64,000 nucleotides of DNA from Cichorium intybus (Eukaryota > Streptophyta > Magnoliopsida > Asterales > Asteraceae): positions 19,943,063-20,007,062 of the forward strand of contig CM042014.1 of assembly GCA_023525715.1 (NCBI GenBank), read 5' to 3'. Every line of letters begins with the position of its first letter. The first letter of the stretch is position 1. Of this stretch, positions 59,319-64,000 are shown in pieces. The notes under the pieces are model-generated. The model did no database searches. It had not been told where the DNA came from and was given only the letters and a program-made list of their open reading frames with translations. The translations under genes were made by a program, and so were the position numbers.

Positions 59319-60094
59319 TGAAAGGTTTTCCGCAACCATGAACTAAATAAACTAAGTTCACATGCAACCTAGAAAAGATCTATGTTTTCTTACTTTGAAC
59401 ATGTAACTAATTCCTAAAGGCCAAACAAAAATTAACTAAAAGAATAAATCATAAAAACTAACTTTTAGTTTTAATCTTGAAGCTAAGCAGCACAAGTGTC
59501 CTGCCTCAAATGAGATCACACCCAGGGAGCCAGAGGGTGGACGAAAATTCCAGAGAGAATTATAGAATGAGCAACTGATAATGAGGTCTAGGGTTCCCTA
59601 TTTATAGGGAACCAAGTGGCAAAGCTAGAAACCCTAGCCGCTGCCCATTTTTCCGGATTATCTGTACGCGCGCCGCGGCCATATCGTTTGCGCGCCGCGC
59701 GCCGCAATTCAACTATTGAATTCGTACGAATATGTACGCGCGTCGCGGCCTTTACATTGGCGCGCCGCGCGCCGCAATTCAACTATTGAATTTGTACGAC
59801 TTTAATCCCTGACCTACTGATTAATCTAATTAATGCCACAGAAATTAATCCAATTAATTCCTGATTAATTATTAATCAATCAACATAGTTTCTAATTAAT
59901 ATATTATCACTTTAATATATTAACAAACCATATCTTTTATTTCTATTGATTTATTAATCCCATAATAAACCAACCTTTCTCTCTACCGAACTTTCTACCA
60001 AACCTCCAGCTATGAGGGCAACCCAAATGGACTTTGCTTCTATTTAATAGGTAAATATAAATTATAAGTCATGGCTTAGACACCTAATCCAACA
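59319..60094 (-). repeat. LTR shared by non-coding elements 1 and 2
   Basis: On the minus strand it begins TGTTGGATTAGGTGTC and ends AAAACCTTTCA. It is the 5' LTR of element 1 and the 3' LTR of element 2, whose interior starts directly at 60095 with the polypurine tract. Confidence 0.88.
59663..59802. repeat. Two tandem 70-bp GC-rich modules in the LTR
   Basis: Units 59663-59732 and 59733-59802 both run TGTACGCGCG, then CGCGCCGCGCGCCGC, then AATTCAACTATTGAATT and TCGTACGA or TTGTACGA. The sister LTR at 37441-38134 has one unit. The copia LTR at 44575 has none. Confidence 0.9.
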
Positions 60095-61184
60095 GTCTCC
60101 CACTTGGATAAGTCTATGACTATAATTACCAATTTAACCTCTAATTAATCAGCAAACTGTAGCTTCCTAGAAACTGCTGCCGAACTCTGACCTAGTCAGT
60201 TTTGTCCATAGATAAGTGATCAGATGATCCTCCGTCCAACAAGATATTTTCAGTCATGAGACATGGATTGAGATCAATCTCTGTCTGACACACTGTTTCC
60301 CGATTTCCGATTTTGCTTATGACTTTCAGACTTCTAATTGAACGAATCAATTCAGTCCTAGCTGGCCAGCACTTCAGTCAACTTCAAAATCATCGAGTGG
60401 CCAACAGATATCTGTTTCCCGTCTGGGTCAAGGGACGAATAAGCTTTGACTAATATGTTATATCTTTTACCCGACAAATCACTCACAACAGTACGTTTTA
60501 TAACACCGAGTTACCGATGCGTTTTTCGTACTATCAATGAACAACCGCCTTGCAAATTATAACTCATATCTCTCCACTTTAAGACCATAAGATATTATCG
60601 TCTCAACATTGCTCGTGATATAATCCATGAAGCAATCCATTGAGCGCGGGTTTATCCAATACTCAAATCTCCATTTCCAAGTACTCATGAACGTTGCAGC
60701 AATCTTATTGCTATGTCTAACTCTTTAGACAATCTACAAACCAATTCATGACAGTCTTCCTTCATACTTACTCCCTAAGAGTATGAACGACTGTTGATAT
60801 TTGAATAATCCAATTATTCAGGAAGTAAACATGCAAAAGCGAAACATAAAATCTGACTGGCAGCTACTCCTGCTTATTACCAAGTCTCCACGAGGTAATC
60901 ACCAAGTCGGATTTATCATAACTATTATCGGTTTCTTATTCTCTTTTAAACTTTCGATTCAAGCCTTTTATATCAATGTCTATGACCTTTTCACTCTTTC
61001 TATGTATCCAAGTGTCTAACACTTATACATTTTATTGCAGATGATCCTATCAGATACTCTTCCGATGATCTCAATTTGTCATTCTGTCATTTTGTCATTC
61101 TCTCTCACAACTCCATTCCGGTGATGTGTACCGTGACTGCCCATGGTTCTCGGGTCTTTAGTCCACATGACTACACCCTAAGAC

Positions 61185-61246
61185 AATTTCGAGGTGTCAT
61201 GATGTGCCGGTGACCCACACGCGCTCCATCAGAAACCAACGAAATT
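61185..61246 (-). other. Conserved stem-loop, HP2 type, in element 2
   Basis: Loop 61205-61226, inner stem TGATG/CATCA, outer stem AATTTCG/CGAAATT (61185-61191 with 61240-61246). The loop carries one change (GTGGGTCACC). Confidence 0.75.
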
Positions 61247-62179
61247 CTTTAACCATGAAGTCCTACAGCACCACGTTCTGGTGTAAACAATTACCGATTT
61301 GAAAAACCCTTTCAAATCAATCACCCTAATCATTTCCCAATGATTTCTCACGTCTGTTCAAAAATCCATTCGATATTCTCAGCCAGGCAAAATCCTGAAT
61401 CCAACTTACAATGCTCTAAGCATTAAGTCATCAGGATATGTTCATAACACTTCTGATTTGTCCAAGAGGCTCGAAGAACCTGATGTAATCTCATTCCAAG
61501 CACTTTCGGAATCCTAAGATTACCAATAATCCTTGTGTCATGATTTCCGGAAAACATTTCCTTTCAGGAACTCTTTCTTATGCATCTTAAATCCCATCAA
61601 GATCATATTTTCAACGGCTAAGTCAATACTGTCAGTTTCATCTATCTGATAGATGTCTATGAACTACGTGAGCATGCTGCACCTTCTTTGTTTCTTTCAT
61701 GCCAATTCATTACACTTTGCAATGACCGGAAACTCCATTCCTGGGGTTATGCATCTTGAATCTCATCAAGATCATATTTGGCAGAATTCTGATCTATCTA
61801 ATAGATGTTCACAACCACCTGAGTATGTTGTATCTCTTAAAGTCTTTCATAGCGAACCATTTCTTAACACCAAGTCATTACACTTTGTAATGATAAGAGA
61901 CGTTTCCTAGAACCAGTGTGTAATCCACATACAATGATAGTAGATAACAACGACACTCCCACTGGCTTTGACACCATCATATGACTCTTTCGGACTATTC
62001 ACAAAATCCAGAACTTATGGCACATTTTGCAAAACCGAAATTCAAACCTTTCCGACATATTAAAGGAAATCTTTCAGGCTATTCACAAAATCCAAACCTT
62101 TTGGCTTATTTTGAGAATCTGAATATCCTTTCTTGCGAGATGCCCATGAGACGAATCCCGGGGCCATGTACCTTTTGTA

Positions 62180-62256
62180 ATGGCATGCTCTATGTGAGTC
62201 CATATTAGTGTGCCGGTAAACCACACACGCTCCACTAACGACCCACACTATGCTAC
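62180..62256 (-). other. Conserved stem-loop, HP1 type, in element 2
   Basis: Loop 62211-62232, inner stem TTAGTG/CACTAA. The middle stem has one change from element 1 that becomes a G-U pair only on the minus strand, the sense strand of the element. Confidence 0.75.
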
Positions 62257-64000
62257 GCAGAATCCTCTCGGATTACATCTTCTATTGAGAGTGCTTCTCT
62301 CAGAATCAATTGCTTGACTCCAAGTGATGACTCATTCAACCAGATGTTCTGTAAGTACATTTCTATGTTCCCTTCTTTTGATGATTCAATTACTCCCACT
62401 GGTTCCTAGACCAGTTGTAAAGATCAATCAAACTGTCACATAGACTGTGTCTCGCGCTAAGGTTCTCTTATTTGGCAGCAACCGGGCTCACCAATGCTTC
62501 CAGCAGTCGGATTACTTATCCGTACCATCTTTAGTGTTTTACCACTACCCGGTATATCACCCAAATCATAACTCCTTATGATAGTGACAATAACTACTGG
62601 TCAAGCGAAGAGAGGGTATGTCAGGTTTAACAGGAATCTAATTCCTGGTCAAGTCCCAGTGGTGACTAAAGGTTCTTTCACTTGGCTAATCCCTGAACTC
62701 ATTCAGAATTATTCTTACTCCCACTGTTTCCTTAGAACTTGAGTTCTTTCTAAAAGTACTCTTCTTTCAAAGGATAACCGGAGTGGCCAATGAAACGACA
62801 TTGCTGATCAGTTTCAGGCTTATCATGAGATTCAGACGAATGCTACATGACCCTGGACTTTCTATGTACTAGTGGGATGATCCCAGCTTTACATTTCAGA
62901 CAGTGTCAACATAACCTACTCAGTCTAAGATGTGGTCGGAATATGGCTTCTGCGGTCTGACTGGTTGAATATTCAGTTCATTGAAATATTAGTCGGAAAT
63001 GTATCCAGTGTATCTTATACACCGAGGATCAAAACTATTTCGATCAATGCTCCATCATCTTCCCTAAGACACATTATAACCATTAGTGTTCTTGGAAGAG
63101 GATAAACTGTGAAACATTTTCTCAGTTTATGTTGTTACTCAGGTTCTGTTGATCTTATGCTTCCTTTGAAATCTTTGAACACTTCAAGGTTCCAATCAAT
63201 CGCTTATTCCGATAAACGAAGCCATATTTGTCAAACTATTTGGCAAATATTTTGAAGCATAACTAATCGTGTTCTGTTCGAAGATTCGAGCAATACACAG
63301 TAACTTATGTGTCTGTTGCTCAAAATCTTAATACCTTTACAGTTCCATGTAAATTTATGACTTTGTTAATATTGTTCAAGACATGCAATCATCACCTGAC
63401 TCCAAGTCAACTGATTCCAAAATCCTATCCATTGGATCTTTGGGCGATTCCTTTCTTGCCACAATTAATTTTATTAAGCACTCAATTCATCATGTGACTC
63501 TAAGTCAAATGATTCCAAAGTCCTGTCCAACTGGACCTTTGGTTGAAGTGATTCTCATAAAATTCACTTTAACAATCATAAAGAACACAATTTACAAATC
63601 CAATCCCATTGGATGTATCAACATTCAAGTTATTACCATTTACGTCATCAACACATTCACACAACATTTCGAGGACAATTAAAACAATCATGTTTCAAAA
63701 AAAATATTTCTTTAAACCAGAATTATCCTCAGAACAATGTACTATGCGAATCCATGTCGTATGTATCTATAAACTAATAACAAGAACAAATATCTAGCTT
63801 AACTCAAAAACCGCACGAGCTCCAGATCCAATCCGAATATGCTCCTGTGCGACACCATCCCGCATCCTCCAGAGTTCGTGCATACAGAGCAAATGTGTGA
63901 AACACATCCTGTATCAAGAAATGAGGATCAGGTATTCTGAGTTTTAAGATATTACCGAGTTTGCCAAACGGTGTGGCTTTAGAGCATTTTTCCAATCTTT

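Larger units (their letters stand above)
37441..60094 (-). mobile_element. Non-coding copia-type LTR element 1, split by gypsy
   Basis: The left LTR is 37441-38134 and the right LTR is 59319-60094, both inverse of the copia LTR family and bounded by TG..CA. Taking out the gypsy (39460-57772) leaves about 4.3 kb. The interior (38135-39459 and 57773-59318) has no long ORF. Its 3' part matches the 3' untranslated region of the copia at 50731-51577. Near its 5' end (minus 58946-59197) a decayed gag-to-protease piece is visible (NTGCVSHICS). No standard primer-binding site follows the LTR. It fits the LARD class of large non-autonomous derivatives. Confidence 0.8.
60095..64000 (-). mobile_element. 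Non-coding copia-type LTR element 2 (5' LTR beyond window)
   Basis: The interior is collinear with element 1 but longer: it keeps about 240 bp (near 61650-61890) and about 970 bp (62480-63455) missing from element 1, and it lacks the gypsy insertion. Minus 63804-63995 corresponds to the decayed gag/protease piece of element 1. There is no long ORF. The next LTR should lie just right of the window. Confidence 0.8.

Overview
The window is plant nuclear DNA, almost certainly from a dicot. It is AT-rich, its genes are intron-bearing with GT/AG junctions, it carries a telo-box promoter and an S40-type senescence regulator, and about two thirds of it is transposable elements. Genus cannot be fixed from the sequence. 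Where I give exon borders they were read by eye from splice signals and codon phase.

Gene-bearing left part (1-31 kb). The 3' end of a RING-finger E3 ligase gene (1-1286, +) is followed by a degraded tandem copy of its neighbour. That neighbour is an intact seven-exon NT-C2/coiled-coil protein gene (4778-11919, -). A 228-residue copia-type gag ORF (2970-3656) sits inside the degraded copy. From 12 to 18 kb there are DNA-transposon remnants, three with readable ends: a MULE-type MITE with a 12-bp target-site duplication (TSD), a hAT element with a perfect 8-bp TSD, and a decayed AACCGG-rich family. A probable Helitron (about 18196-23643, -) carries exon fragments of at least four unrelated host genes: DRM-like methyltransferase, GT4-type glycosyltransferase, BREVIS RADIX and SMC4. 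It ends about 75 bp before the start codon of an intact SmF spliceosomal gene (23720-24954, +). Next come a complete PIF/Harbinger element with an intact transposase (26288-28151), an S40-like gene (30302-30673, -) and a second Helitron 3' end (30945).

Retrotransposon nest (35-64 kb). Truncated copia and gypsy LTR remnants (34989-37440) are followed by two non-coding LTR elements in tandem that share an LTR (37441-60094 and 60095 to beyond the window, both -). The first is split by a gypsy element (39460-57767, -, TSD ATTAA); the second still shows the matching empty site at about 61430. The gypsy element is itself split by a nearly intact young copia (44575-52348, +, TSD CAAAG) and by a solo LTR (53280-54786, TSD ACATC). 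The copia shares LTR and untranslated sequences with the non-coding elements, so it may be the autonomous relative that mobilises them.

Most interesting signal. A stem-loop with a nearly constant 22-nt apical loop (core GCGTGTGTGGTTTACCGGC) occurs twice in the copia leader and twice in each non-coding element. The stems differ in sequence but keep pairing (TTGGTG/CACCAA, TTGATG/CATCAA, TTAGTG/CACTAA, plus different outer stems). This looks like a conserved RNA structure of the retrotransposon family.
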